Shown here in pieces: positions 28,583 to 38,051 of a DNA stretch of 64,000 nucleotides. How positions within the stretch are numbered: the stretch's first letter is position 1; every line of letters begins with the position of its first letter. Made by a program: the position numbers and the translations under genes. The stretch is from Bostrychus sinensis (taxonomy: Eukaryota; Chordata; Actinopteri; Gobiiformes; Eleotridae). The stretch lies in the NCBI GenBank assembly GCA_020698575.1, contig CM036252.1, forward strand, positions 1,526,597 to 1,590,596, given 5' to 3'. The notes below the pieces were generated by a model. That model searched no databases, was not told the DNA's origin, and saw only the letters and a list, made by a program, of their open reading frames with translations.

Positions 28583-31500
28583 CTAAAACACAGGACACAA
28601 GGAAGCACATTCAGTTTGGGAAAAAAGATTAAATTTGAGAAACCAGGACTAAACCGGGTCTAAACCGGGTCTAATCCGGGTCTAATCCGGGTCTAAACCC
28701 GGTCTAAACCTGGACTAAACCGGGACTAAACCGGGTCTAAACCAGGTCTAAACCAGGTCTAAACCGGGTCTAAACCGGGACTAAACCGGGACTAAACCGG
28801 GTCTAAACCGGGTCTAAACCGGGTCTAAACCTGGACTAAACCGGGTCTAAACCGGGTCTAAACCGGGTCTAAACCTGGACTAAACCGGGTCTAAACCGGG
28901 TCTAAACCGGGTCTAAACCGGGTCTAAACCGGGTCTAAACCGGGTCTTACCGAGGCCCTCTTGCTGTGGCAGTAGCTGCTCCAGGGCTGCGTCTCCAGGA
29001 GGAATAATCCGCCCGGCGACAGGCTCTGATAGGCTCGTCTGAACAGAGTGGCCACGCCCCCGTCCCCCCTCTGCAGCTGCACCCACTTGGCCACGCCCAG
29101 ACACAGGACAACGTCATACAGGCCCCGCCCGGGCCACGCCCCCTCCCGCTCCTCGCTCACGTAGTCGCCCTGAAAACAGAACCGCAGCGTTCAGTCACGG
29201 CGCCCCCTGCCGGCCGGAGGCGGCGGCGCGCACCGGGACAGAGCCTGACCTGGAGGAAGGTGACGTTGTGAGGGAAGCCCAGAGGAGGATGGGGGCCCGG
29301 GGTCGGGTCTGCGGGGGCTGTAGTCCGGCTCACGGGGACCAGGGGAGCGCAGAGAGGTCCTCGGGTGAATCTGAACGCCTGCGGGAAGGACAGGGACCTG
29401 AGGACGCTCTGGACCTGCTCCAACTCCTGCTGCAGAGCCCGGTCCTGGTTTTCCTCTGGACTCTGCTCCAGCTCCTCCTTCTCTCCTTTGTTCAGGTCGT
29501 CCTGAGGAGAAGCTCACATTAAACTTTGTTTCCACTTAAACCTGCTTTTGAAAAGTTATGTTCATGTTGTTAACTACAATATTTATATTTTAAACTTTAA
29601 ACTCGAATAAAATGATCAAAGTTCAATATTTTCCAAATTTTGTTTTATGGTTTTAATGAAGGTTTTCTTTAATTTATATAATGACTTAATCACCACTAAT
29701 AATTAAACCTTTAGATGCCAGTTTTTGACGGGCCTACCTATCTCAGTAATCAGTGAGAAGATTGACATTGGCGCATTATTTGTTTTGTTTTTACGTCAGA
29801 TTGAATAAAAAGTTATGTTTGTGTTGTTTGTATCCTAGACTTGTGACATTCAAAATACATTGGATTTGGATGAAACAAACACATTCTCACCACTTTTCAT
29901 GGCTAAGGAACAATCACAGCCAAAGTAATCTCAATAAATGCACCCAACTACACACGTTTCCCCCAACAGGGCATCAGGGTTAAAACAAAGTTAAAAACCA
30001 ACCAGAGTTCACCAAAACTCACCTCCGTCGTCTCCTCCTTCGTCTTCGTCTCCTCTGTGCTTTCCTTGTTCGTCTCCTCTGTCCTCGTGTCCTTCCCTCG
30101 TCTCCTCGCCCGCTCCTCTTTCACCAGGTCATGTGACAGGAAGTGCCGGACGTTCTGATTGGCCGCGCGCACGAGCCGCGGGTCCAGCTCCACCCCCAGG
30201 ATGTGGGCGGGGCCGAGCGCGCGGGCCACGAACAGAGTCACGTGACCCGCGCCGCAGCCCACGTCCAGCGCCCGTTTGCCCCCGAACCACTCGGCCTCCA
30301 GCAGGGTCAGCCTGGGGTCGGCCCCGCCCACTGCGCCCTCGCCGTCGCCGTAGCAACCGCGGTAACCGTAGAACTTGCTGCAGTTCCCGGTCTGGTACCG
30401 GGTCCGGTCCTTTGTCCGCGGCCGGGGCTGAGCCGAGGACTGGGAGGATCTGCGGAGACGAGAGGAGGAAGCTGAGACTTAAATCCACTCAAGACCAGTT
30501 CAGGACCAGTTCAGAACCAGCCCAAAACCAGCACAGCAGTAGGTAATGTAGTGAGCCCTGACAGACCGGACCAGGACTCGCCCCTCAGGACTCGGCCCTC
30601 AGGACTCGGCCCCTCAGGACTCGGCCCCTCAGGACTCGGCCCCTCAGGACTCGGCCCCTCAGGACTCGGCCCCTCAGGACTCGGCCCCCCAGGACTCGGC
30701 CCCCCAGGACTCGCCCCTCAGGACTCGCCCATGACAACTCTGGCCAGGAAAGCTTTCCCAGTGAAACGCTGAGGTGTGAAGAAATCCAGAGTTGGTGTGA
30801 ATAAACTGTAGTACCTGTTTTTGTCCAGCAAACGGCGCCAATGCTGTAGGCCAATGGCGGAGCATGGGGAGGCCTCTGAGGCTAAAGCCCCAAATGTTTT
30901 TTTTAAAAGCCCTGATGTTTTTAAGAAGCCTAGGCCTGAAACTTTTTTACAGCCTACAGTTTGTGGTCCGGCCTGATGATAAAAATCCACCAGGGGGAGC
31001 CCCCACACCAGGTCTGGACCACAGGTAAGGACTCACCTGTCTCCTTTGGCCCCTCCTGCCTGCGGGGTCTCGAACCTGGCCGGCGGAGGCTTGGGCGGGG
31101 CCGTGGCCGTCGCCGCGGCGACAGAGCAGGTGGAGGTGGTGCGGCGCCGCCGGCTGCGTTTGCCGTCGTTGCTGTGGTTACCGTGCAGAGGGGGGTGGGT
31201 GTGTCTGCGCTCGCGGGGCGGGGCCAGGTCCTCCCTGCAGGTGAGCGCCGTGTTCAGCTCACAGGGGAGCGGCGAGAACTCTGCGGAGAAAACACACGAG
31301 AAATACTAAAACCAGAGCAGGAGAGGGGCGAGAAGTCTCCGAAGAACAAGAACGCGAAGAATACACGAGAAATACTAAAACCAGAGCAGGAGAGGGGCGA
31401 GAAGTCTACGAAGAACAAGAACGCGAAGAATACACGAGGAATGCTAGAGCTAGACTCCTCTGCATTAGTTTTTCAGGTTTTATATTAAAATAATGCATCT

Positions 31501-34500
31501 GTGGTAAACCTCATCTGTTGGGAGCTGTTACTGTGACTCGGCAGAGAATGCGTGGATTAGGAGTCTGTCGCCCCCTGCTGGCAACGCTGGGGACTGGAGA
31601 GCGCATAAAACGGCTATTTAGCACGGCTGTTAGCGACATGAGGCTAACAGACAGATTTCTGAGCTGATACTTCGTAGTGACGGAGGTTTAAGGCTGAAAT
31701 GATCAGAGCGAGTCCGGTGATGGTGTCTGGGCTTTAGAAACGCTCAGGAGCACTTCCTGGTTTCACCCAGAGCTGTGAGACCGAGCGTTTTCAGCTCTGG
31801 AGAAGGACAGTGCCTCAGCATACAGGATTACTCAAACAGAATACTACTGCAGCTCTGTTTCTGAGGAGGAGACCACATTAGAGCAGGGTTAAAGAGAGGA
31901 ACTGTGAGCTTTAAATGTTCTGCATCTTCCTTTATCTGAGTCTTTATAAAGTCACTGGGTTAGGGTTCAGCACAGTTCACTGTAACGTTACGTAAAAATG
32001 TAATACATTCAGTTTAATTTAAATTACAAACTTTAGTAAAAAATATTAATATCTGAACATTTCAAAGTCATTTTCATTAAAACAACATGAAACATTTTGA
32101 AGAAAAAAAGCGCAAAAAACTGTCCACAGTTCTCTAAACGCACTGAGGATTAACGTAAAGATTTACCAACGGACAAACGTTACTCTGCCCCCTACTGGGT
32201 ACCTGCAGTAGTATTCGCAGTACTCTCAGTAGTACGTACCTGCAGTAGTATTTATAGTACTCACAGTACTCTCTGTAGTACGTACCTGCAGTAGTATTCG
32301 CAGTACTCTCTGTAGTACGTACCTGCAGTAGTATTCGCAGTACTCTCTGTAGTACGTACCTGCAGTAGTATTCGCAGTACTCTCTGTAGTACGTACCTGC
32401 AGTAGTATTCGCAGTACTCTCTGTAGTACGTACCTGCAGTAATATTCGCAGTACTCTCTGTAGTACGTACCTGCAGTAGTATTCGCAGTACTCTCTGTAG
32501 TACGTACCTGCAGTAGTATTCGCAGTACTCTCTGTAGTACGTACCTGCAGTAATATTCGCAGTACTCTCTGTAGTACGTACCTGCAGTAGTATTCGCAGT
32601 ACTCTCTGTAGTACGTACCTGCAGTAGTATTCGCAGTATTCTCTGTAGTACGTACCTGCAGTAGTATTCGCAGTACTCTCTGTAGTACGTACCTGCAGTA
32701 GTATTCGCGGTACTCTCTGTAGTACGTACCTGCAGTAGTATTCGCGGTACTCTCTGTAGTACGTACCTGCAGTAGTATTCGCAGTACTCTGTAGTACGTA
32801 CCTGCAGTAGTATTCGCGGTACTCTCTGTAGTACGTACCTGCAGTAGTATTCGCAGTACTCTCTGTAGTACGTACCTGCAGTAGTATTCGCGGTACTCTC
32901 TGTAGTACGTACCTGCAGTAGTATTCGCAGTACTCTGTAGTACGTACCTGCAGTAGTATTCGCAGTACTCTGTAGTACGTACCTGCAGTAGTATTCGCAG
33001 TACTCTCTGTAGTACGTACCTGCAGTAGTATTCGCAGTACTCTGTAGTACGTACCTGCAGTAGTATTCGCAGTACTCTGTAGTACGTACCTGCAGTAGTA
33101 TTCGCAGTACTCTCTGTAGTACGTACCTGCAGTAGTATTCGCAGTACTCTCTGTAGTACGTACCTGCAGTAGTATTCGCAGTACTCTGTAGTACGTACCT
33201 GCAGTAGTATTCGCAGTACTCTGTAGTACGTACCTGCAGTAGTATTCGCAGTACTCTCTGTAGTACGTACCTGCAGTAGTATTCGCAGTACTCTCTGTAG
33301 TACGTACCTGCAGTAGTATTCGCAGTACTCTCTGTAGTACGTACCTGCAGTAGTATTCGCAGTACTCTCTGTAGTACGTACCTGCAGTAGTATTCGCAGT
33401 ACTCTCTGTAGTACTGTTGTTCTGGTGCCTGTGCCGGTGCCGCCTCCTCCTCTGTGGCGCCCCCTTCAGGTTCAGGGGGTCGGTGATGTCCCGGGGCACC
33501 ACGATCTCCACGGGGTCTCCTCCGCGCGGCGGCAGGGGCGAGTTCTGAGGAGTCTCCTGATTGGTCAGTCTGGAAACGGAGGGAAACGGCCGTTAGAGCA
33601 GGAATCTAACCCACAACCTCCTCCTCACTGAGCGCAGGCTAACCACTCTGCCACAGTAACACAGAGCAGGAGTCTAACCCACAACCTCCTCCTCACTGAG
33701 CGCAGGCTAACCACTCTGCCACAGTAACACAGAGCAGGAGTCTAACCCACAACCTCCTCCTCACTGAGCGCCGGCTAACCACTCTGCCACAGTAACACAG
33801 AGCAGGAATCTAACCCACAACCCCCTCCTCACTGAGCGCAGGCTAACCACTCTGCCACAGTAACACAGAGCAGGAGTCTAACCCACAACCTCCTCCTCAC
33901 TGAGCGCAGGCTAACCACTCTGCCACAGTAACACAGAGCAGGAATCTAACCCACAACCTCCTCCTCACTGAGCGCAGGCTAACCACTCTGCCACAGTAAC
34001 ACAGAGAGAGGAATCTAACCCACAACCTCCTCCTCACTGAGCGCAGGCTAACCACTCTGCCACAGTAACACAGAGCAGGAATCTAACCCACAACCTCCTC
34101 CTCACTGAGAGCAGGCTAACCACTCTGCCACAGTAACACAGAGAGAGGAATCTAACCCACAACCCCCTCCTCACTGAGCGCAGGCTAACCACTCTGCCAC
34201 AGTAACACAGAGCAGGAGTCTAACCCACAACCTCCTCCTCACTGAGCGCAGGCTAACCACTCTGCCACAGTAACACAGAGAGAGGAATCTAACCCACAAC
34301 CCCCTCCTCACTGAGCGCAGGCTAACCACTCTGCCACAGTAACACAGAGCAGGAGTCTAACCCACAACCTCCTCCTCACTGAGCGCAGGCTAACCACTCT
34401 GCCACAGTAACACAGAGCAGGAGTCTAACCCACAACCTCCTCCTCACTGAGCGCAGGCTAACCACTCTGCCACAGTAACACAGAGAGAGCAGGAGTCTAA

Positions 34501-34841
34501 CCCACAACCTCCTCCTCACTGAGCGCAGGCTAACCACTCTGCCACAGTAACACAGAGCAGGAGTCTAACCCACAACCTCCTCACCTGTTGACCTCCTCGT
34601 TCATCAGCGAGTTCAGGTTCAGGGGGTCGAAGATGTTCCCGCCCAGCTGGAAGTTGCTCGGCAGGACGGACTCTGATTGGCTCTCGCTGTTGGCACGGCG
34701 ACGGCGTTTGGGCGGGGCCCTGAAGCCGGCGCCCACCGAGCAGCGCCGCTTCCCCGTCGGCTGAGAGGAGCAGACGGGGCGGGGCTTCGGCAGCGAGGGC
34801 TCCGGTTGGACCAGGGCCGAGGGTTTGTCCAGTGACATCAT
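28255..34841 (-). CDS. mepce: 7SK snRNA methylphosphate capping enzyme
   Basis: MEPCE is a nuclear SAM-dependent methyltransferase that adds a monomethyl group to the gamma phosphate of 7SK snRNA and stays in the 7SK RNP that controls P-TEFb. Coding exons on the minus strand: 34841-34585, 33569-33382, 31280-31037, 30449-30023, 29501-29250, 29169-28951, 28582-28474, 28307-28255. They sum to 1749 nt, that is 582 codons plus stop, with every phase matching. The N-terminal half has the conserved LPSNFQLGGNIFDPLNLNSL and VEIVVPRDITDPLNL blocks and LPCELNTALTCRED. The catalytic half has NCSKFYGYRG, the SAM motif LDVGCGAGH, YDVVLCLGVAKWV, GGLFLLETQPWSSY and the end RPVYLFHK. Human MEPCE is about 690 residues; the N-terminus is shorter here. 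The start is the first of two ATGs (34841); the upstream part of that exon is 5'UTR. Confidence 0.93.
28640..28945 (-). repeat. 11-bp minisatellite next to a mepce donor
   Basis: About 28 copies of GGTCTAAACCG or GGACTAAACCG (plus strand). On the minus strand it starts at intron position +6 after the donor TCG|GTAAGA of exon 29169-28951. Confidence 0.93.
28951..30449 (-). CDS. mepce: mepce exons: methyltransferase (BMC) core
   Basis: Exon 30449-30023 encodes the start of the catalytic domain, including GNCSKFYGYRGCYGDGEG, EAEWFGGKRALDVGCGAGHV and HILGVELDPRLVRAANQNVR (the acidic LD residue usually binds the SAM ribose), then a Lys/Glu-rich insert. Exon 29501-29250 is a variable insert ending GFPHNVTFLQ. 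Exon 29169-28951 reads GDYVSEERE, LYDVVLCLGVAKWVQLQRGD and FRRAYQSLSPGGLFLLETQP. Together they form the Rossmann-type fold with the Bin3/MEPCE signatures. GC-rich codons mark these exons against AT-rich flanks. Confidence 0.92.
29502..30022 (-). other. mepce intron
   Basis: AT-rich intron without repeats or recognisable elements; donor GAG|GTGAGT and acceptor CTCCTCAG on the minus strand. Confidence 0.6.
30565..30735 (-). repeat. 15-bp minisatellite TCAGGACTCGGCCCC
   Basis: About nine copies in the mepce intron between 30450 and 31036. Predicted proteins over it (repeating GLGPS or GRVL) are artefacts of the unit. Confidence 0.88.
31037..31280 (-). CDS. mepce: mepce exon: ELNTA block and basic region
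   Basis: Acceptor TTTTCTCCGCAG, donor GACAG|GTGAGT. It reads EFSPLPCELNTALTCREDLA, then a His-rich part and SNDGKRSRRRRTTST, then Ala/Pro-rich sequence. ELNTA(I/L)-CR is a conserved motif of vertebrate MEPCE. The basic run is probably a nuclear localisation or RNA-binding patch. Confidence 0.85.
31447..31915. repeat. Dispersed repeat shared with 60625-61057
   Basis: A block of about 430-460 bp in a mepce intron recurs nearly unchanged in a dlg4 intron, including GTCGCCCCCTGCTGGCAACG and CAGGAGCACTTCCTGGTTTC. No terminal repeat or coding frame was found. It is probably a non-autonomous element or a fragment. Confidence 0.75.
31916..32218. other. AT-rich mepce intron, nothing identified
   Basis: No element or exon seen. 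Confidence 0.5.
32219..33416 (-). repeat. 37-bp minisatellite copying a mepce exon end and donor
   Basis: About 33 copies of a 37-bp unit (35-bp variants are common). On the minus strand each copy reads AGTACTGCGAATACTACTGC then AG|GTACGTACTACAGAG, the same junction as the exon end at 33382. The first unit is exonic. The unit has no stop on this strand, so an open frame of about 400 codons runs through the array. Confidence 0.93.
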
Positions 34842-34857
34842 CTTCGACCAATCACAG
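33382..34857 (-). CDS. mepce: mepce exons: N-terminal conserved blocks
   Basis: Exon 34857-34585 (acceptor TGTCCTCAG) contains 5'UTR, the ATG at 34841, FRAPPKRRRRANSESQSES and VLPSNFQLGGNIFDPLNLNS then LMNEEVNR. Exon 33569-33382 (acceptor CGTTTCCAG) reads LTNQETPQNSPLPPRGGDPV then EIVVPRDITDPLNLK and an Arg/His-rich stretch, ending STTESTANTTAG. These correspond to the LPSNF-LGGNIFDPLNLNSL and VEILIP-DITDPL blocks of human MEPCE. The last dozen codons of the second exon belong to the 37-bp array, so the end of this exon is lineage-specific. Confidence 0.88.
33590..34580 (-). repeat. 68-bp array of tRNA-like SINE heads
   Basis: About 14-15 copies of a 68-bp unit. On the minus strand each reads GTGGCAGAGTGGTTAGCCTG, then GTGAGGAGGAGGTTGTGGGT and TAGATTCC: an A-box-like and a B-box-like RNA polymerase III element at tRNA-like spacing, similar to the SINE at 45359-45724. 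The mepce intron begins inside this array: the donor AACAG|GTGAGGAGGTTGTGG is part of the unit. A short relative lies at about 61800-61910. Confidence 0.85.
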
Positions 34858-34977
34858 CTGAGGACAGAGGCAGGAGCGACCAATCAGAGACCAGGACAGA
34901 GATAAACAGTAAATCTCATTTAAATGCTTTACATCAGGGAACTGTTCACTCGTTCACACAGCAACCATTACCTACAC

Positions 34978-35650
34978 AAGTACTGCAGTAAAAGTACTCT
35001 CTGCAGTAAAAGTAAAAGTACTCTCTGCAGTAAAAGTACTCTCTGCAGTAAAAGTACTCTCTGCAGTAAAAGTACTCTCTGCAGTAAAAGTAAAAGTACT
35101 CTCTGCAGTAAAAGTAAAAGTACTCTCTGCAGTAAAAGTAAAAGTACTCTCTGCAGTAAAAGTAAAAGTACTCTCTGCAGTAAAAGTACTCTCTGCAGTA
35201 AAAGTACTCTCTGCAGTAAAAGTACTCTCTGCAGTAAAAGTAAAAGTACTCTCTGCAGTAAAAGTAAAAGTACTCTCTGCAGTAAAAGTATTCTCTGCAG
35301 TAAAAGTACTCTCTACAGTAAAAGTAAAAGTACTCTCTGCAGTAAAAGTACTCTCTACAGTAAAAGTAAAAGTACTCTCTGCAGTAAAAGTAAAAGTACT
35401 CTCTGCAGTAAAAGTAAAAGTACTCTCTGCAGTAAAAGTACTCTCTACAGTAAAAGTAAAAGTACTCTCTGCAGTAAAAGTACTCTCTACAGTAAAAGTA
35501 AAAGTACTCTCTGCAGTAAAAGTAAAAGTATTCTCTGCAGTAAAAGTACTCTCTACAGTAAAAGTAAAAGTACTCTCTGCAGTAAAAGTACTCTCTACAG
35601 TAAAAGTAAAAGTACTCTCTGCAGTAAAAGTAAAAGTACTGCAGTACTGA
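34978..35650. repeat. 18/24-bp minisatellite AGTACTCTCTGCAGTAAA
   Basis: About 32 units of 18 bp (AGTACTCTCTGCAGTAAA), many with an extra 6 bp (AGTAAA), making 24. It is open in several frames on both strands (repeating CSKST or YFYCRE) without being coding. Confidence 0.93.
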
Positions 35651-36109
35651 AGTTAGTTTTGTACAGATGCTCAGTAAAATCTGCTGCAGGCTCAGACCCA
35701 GGTTTTTCTGTTTGCAGCTCAGAGTAAAAGTATTTCTGAGCTCAGGGGCGTAGTACTCTCCACACACAGACCTGGGTTTGGTGCAGAGAGTAGTACCAAT
35801 ATTTAAAAAGTACTTAGTAATACTCGAGTATTATCCTGTAACAGAGCCACAGGAGCAGGGAGTACTTTAAACAGGAAACTGCAAATCTGAGCCCACAACA
35901 ACTTCATACTGTGTCACTTCCTGAAACTTTACACTGAGCAGAGTACTCAACAGTACTCAGAGTACACAGAGGGGAGTACGAATATTCAGAGTACTACTCA
36001 GAATACACAGAACACAGTACTTTACAAAGCCCCACGTAACCTTCACTCACTTTTATCAAAGTTACTACTTCAAAAAACTAAATTACACTCGACCTAACTC
36101 AGACCTGGA
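35651..36109. other. mepce intron 1 remainder
   Basis: Sequence with many AGTACT motifs, probably decayed minisatellite. No exon seen. Confidence 0.45.
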
Positions 36110-36420
36110 TTTAACCAGGACCAGACCCGGGACCAGACCCGGGACCAGACCCGGGACCAGACCCGGGACCAGACCCGGGACCAGACCCGGGACCAGACCC
36201 GGGACCAGACCCGGGACCAGACCCGAGACCAGACCCGAGACCAGACCCGAGACCAGACCCGAGACCAGACCCGGGACCAGACCCGAGACCAGACCCGAGA
36301 CCAGACCCGAGACCAGACCCGGGACCAGACCCGAGACCAGACCCGGGACCAGACCCGGGACCAGACCCGGGACCAGACCCGAGACCAGACCCGAGACCAG
36401 ACCCGGGACCAGACCCGGGT
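36110..36420. repeat. 12-bp minisatellite CCAGACCCGGGA
   Basis: About 25 copies of CCAGACCCGGGA or CCAGACCCGAGA close to the mepce first-exon donor. Confidence 0.93.
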
Positions 36421-36470
36421 CAGATCCGGGTCAGATCCGGGTTACTCTTGTTGTTGTTGTTGTTACTCAC

Positions 36471-37100
36471 TGTTGATGTTTGTGTTCAAATCTCGTGTCC
36501 GTGCGCGTGCGTGAGCGCCGTAAACTGCAGTGTGTGAGCGCGTGCACGCAGGCCCCGCCCCTCTGCGTGTGTCGTCATCAATCACTCGCGCAGAGCTAAC
36601 GCTGCTAGCGCCAGAGGCTAACCCCAACACTCGGAGCTTTAGCCACAAAACCCGGGAAAAGCCCGCGAGCCTCGGCCCCGGGACCGGCTGTGAGCGGGAA
36701 CGGGGCGCGTGCCGAGCCTCCCGTGCACGCACGTGTGTGTGTCAGCGCGCACGAGCGCAATATTCTCAGAAATCTGTCTCAGGAGAACGAGCAGTGCGTT
36801 AGCTGCGACTAGCCTCGGCTCACAGGCAGACCCAGGCTTTTATAGTCCGCACGAGATCGACGGATCTCTGGGCCAATCAGAGCCCGAGGAGAGCACACGC
36901 CCCGCGGGGTCCTTAGCCAATCACAGCGGCCCGGGGAGCAGCGAGCGCCGTGATTGGTCAGAAGATCAGGAGGCGGGAGCAGCGCAGGCGGCCACCGCAG
37001 CGCCTGAGCAAAAACTGCGTAAAAACACAAACTCCAGCGATTTTAGCGAAAAAACAACGAGGAAGAGCCGTTTGTACCGCGACACACGGCTCAGAGACAA
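36471..37100 (-). promoter_or_regulatory. mepce: mepce CpG-rich promoter and 5'UTR exon
   Basis: The block is rich in CpG and GC (for example GTGCGCGTGCGTGAGCGCCG) against AT-rich surroundings. A donor ATCAACA|GTGAGT ends at 36471 on the minus strand, fitting a non-coding first exon that joins the acceptor at 34858. The transcription start cannot be fixed from sequence. Short 20-bp repeats (CTCAACACGAGCTCAGTTTA) lie at 37100-37170. Confidence 0.6.
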
Positions 37101-37279
37101 CACGAGCTCAGTTTAACTCAACACGAGCTCAGTTTAACTCAACACGAGCTCAGTTTAACTCAACACGAGCCCAGGTTATCCCACAGAGAGCAGCCAGAGT
37201 TTAGAGAACTGTAAAGTTCACAAACACTGAGCACACGCCTCCATCTGAACCAGGGCCAGGACTTCAGCAGGCACAGTCT

Positions 37280-37562
37280 ACCTGAGAAACTACTGACAAA
37301 CTACTGACAAACTACTGACAAACTACTGACAAACGACTGACAAACGACTGACAAACGACTGACAAACGACTGACAAACTACTGACAAACTACTGACAAAC
37401 TACTGACAAACTACTGACAAACTACTGACAAACCACTGACAAACTACTGACAAACCACTGACAAACCACTGACAAACCACTGACAAACTACTGACAAACT
37501 ACTGACAAACCACTGACAAACCACTGACAAACTACTGACAAACTACTGACAAACTACTGAGA
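37280..37562 (+). repeat. 11-bp minisatellite TACTGACAAAC
   Basis: About 25 copies of TACTGACAAAC, GACTGACAAAC or CACTGACAAAC upstream of mepce. Confidence 0.93.
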
Positions 37563-37811
37563 ACCTCCAGCGGTCAGAACTCTGTAACAGATTGTAAACT
37601 CAGACTCAGAGCTGGGGAGAACCTAACTGTGACTGAGGAAGAAGAAAGCCCTCACTGGAGTCTGACTCAGAGGAAGTACTCTAATCTGTACTCGAGTAAA
37701 AGTACTGCTACTGCACAGTAATATTACCCTGCTGAAGTACTCTGAAAACTGAATAATTAGTGAAAGTTAAATGGGCGTTACTTTAGAAAGTTCTGTGTTA
37801 TGGCACAGCAA

Positions 37812-37813
37812 AT

Positions 37814-37856
<43 letters not shown>

Positions 37857-37875
37857 GCTACTGCTACTGCTATTG
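37812..37875 (+). repeat. (CTA)n/(CTG)n microsatellite
   Basis: About fifteen CTA triplets followed by a few GCTACTGCT triplets. Confidence 0.9.
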
Positions 37876-38051
37876 CTACCAGTACATCTTATCTTCAGAG
37901 CTTAGACCTGAATGTCTGCCAGTAACCCTCAGAGAAATATCCCAGACCTGAATCTCAGATCACTTTCCCCTCTCACATCAGACCTCTCCTTCATCTTCAC
38001 CTCCTCCACAGCTGAACAATCTGCTACTGCTTTTGTGGAGACCACTTCATC

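Noticed and set aside
32261..33511. 416-codon minus-strand frame as one long mepce exon
   Set aside because: Only its first part is exon; the rest is the 37-bp array. Splicing at 33382 makes the whole mepce frame close at exactly 582 codons.
33590..34580. True tRNA gene cluster
   Set aside because: Boxes A and B are tRNA-like, but acceptor stem and anticodon arm do not fold convincingly by eye; the units match SINE heads.
34924..35767. CSKSTL and YFYCRE repeat proteins
   Set aside because: Both strands of the 18/24-bp array are open; not coding.
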